From: an uncultured Clostridium sp.
GTDB lineage: Bacteria; Bacillota; Clostridia; Clostridiales; Clostridiaceae
Length of the DNA: 64,000 nucleotides
Direction of reading: 5' to 3'
Assembly: GCA_900547475.1 (NCBI GenBank)
Contig: URGW01000004.1
Coordinates: forward strand, 1-64,000
The translations under genes were made by a program, and so were the position numbers. Positions 63,612-64,000 of this stretch are shown here, in pieces. Every line of letters begins with the position of its first letter. The first letter of the stretch is position 1. The notes beneath the pieces are model-generated. The model saw nothing but the letters and a program-made list of their open reading frames with translations. It searched no databases and was not told where the DNA came from.

Positions 63612-64000
63612 TTAGTTATTGCTAGATGAATTATTAACATGAGTTTTTCCATTTGCTGTTTTATAAGAATCTACTAAATTATCTAACATATTAGTAATAC
63701 TAGCTTCTACAGTTGCAGTGGTTTTCCACGTTTCTTTGTAAGCATCTTTATTTACTTGAACTGTTTCAGATTCAATTTTTACACTCATTTCTTTATTAGC
63801 ATATTTACTTTGATCTGTTATTGATCCACTTAATCTAACTGCATCTAATAACTTTTCTGTTTTCATTTCAATAGCCTTAGAGTTTACAGGTAGTATACTT
63901 GTATAATAGAAATATCCATCATTTCCGTATACCCATGTAGCTCCTTTAGTTATTCCTGATTCCTTTAATAAAGTTTGAACATTTGTATCAAAAACTAATT
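63612..64000 (-). CDS. BsaA/TasA-family protein, C-terminal part (5' end beyond window)
   Basis: The frame is open from the right edge of the window to a TAA at 63612, giving 129 codons without the start. It shows ATWVYGNDGYFYYTSILPVN, which parallels the DYWYYCEEDGYYYY strand of the BsaA-like protein at 58754-59443, followed by a LLDAVRLSGSI segment and ESETVQVNKDAYKETW near its end. It is therefore a second fibre subunit, first of the visible cluster. An internal ATG at 63866 is not the start because the similarity extends upstream of it. Confidence 0.78.
   Translation of the reverse strand, partial: LVFDTNVQTLLKESGITKGATWVYGNDGYFYYTSILPVNSKAIEMKTEKLLDAVRLSGSITDQSKYANKEMSVKIESETVQVNKDAYKETWKTTATVEASITNMLDNLVDSYKTANGKTHVNNSSSNN

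Overview
The window looks like chromosome of a low-GC, spore-forming Clostridium (cluster I, sensu stricto). Base composition is very AT-rich, ribosome binding sites are strong AGGAGG types, and rho-independent terminators are frequent. There is a GerA-type germination locus arranged as in C. perfringens gerK, with a gerKA-gerKC pair divergent from gerKB. The genus is an inference from gene content. No rRNA, tRNA, CRISPR array or intact insertion sequence was recognised.

Region 1 (1-13.4 kb) is mostly minus strand. It holds a small alarmone synthetase (RelQ type), a metallophosphoesterase, a 2284-residue sortase-anchored alpha-N-acetylglucosaminidase (GH89) with six discoidin/CBM32-like modules and FIVAR repeats, a GlcT/LicT-type antiterminator directly upstream with a candidate RNA antiterminator plus terminator between them, tyrS, a P-loop protein and an AlbA_2/Schlafen-like protein.

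Region 2 (13.6-22.9 kb) holds the spore germination locus, a small zinc-ribbon protein, trpS, galU, brnQ, a LicC-type phosphocholine cytidylyltransferase, and a decayed second trpS that has lost its middle.

Region 3 (23-37 kb) is a capsule or exopolysaccharide locus. On the minus strand it runs from a Wzz-type chain-length protein fused to a degenerate BY-kinase domain, through a PglF/CapD dehydratase, an initiating phosphosugar transferase, an SDR and a WbuB-like transferase, to the CapE-CapF-CapG set for UDP-N-acetyl-L-fucosamine, two more GT4 transferases and an EpsG-type polymerase. An O-antigen-ligase-like gene lies beside it on the plus strand.

Region 4 (37.3-49.5 kb) is a phosphocholine surface system: licD, two secreted choline-binding murein hydrolases (a glucosaminidase and an amidase), a Wzx flippase, a LicB choline permease, and an unusual fusion of winged helix, cytidylyltransferase and choline kinase (LicA/C). 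A perfect palindrome lies between the fusion gene's promoter and its ribosome binding site. galE follows. The genes appear to import choline, activate it, attach it to a surface glycopolymer and hang choline-binding autolysins on it.

Region 5 (49.6-64 kb) holds a GtrA/GtrB/GT-C trio, an LCP wall-polymer ligase, an acidic membrane protein, a CNNM/CorC transporter, a UDP-GlcNAc 2-epimerase, two proteins sharing an N-terminal zinc-binding module, and a SipW-BsaA-like biofilm fibre cluster that runs off the right edge.
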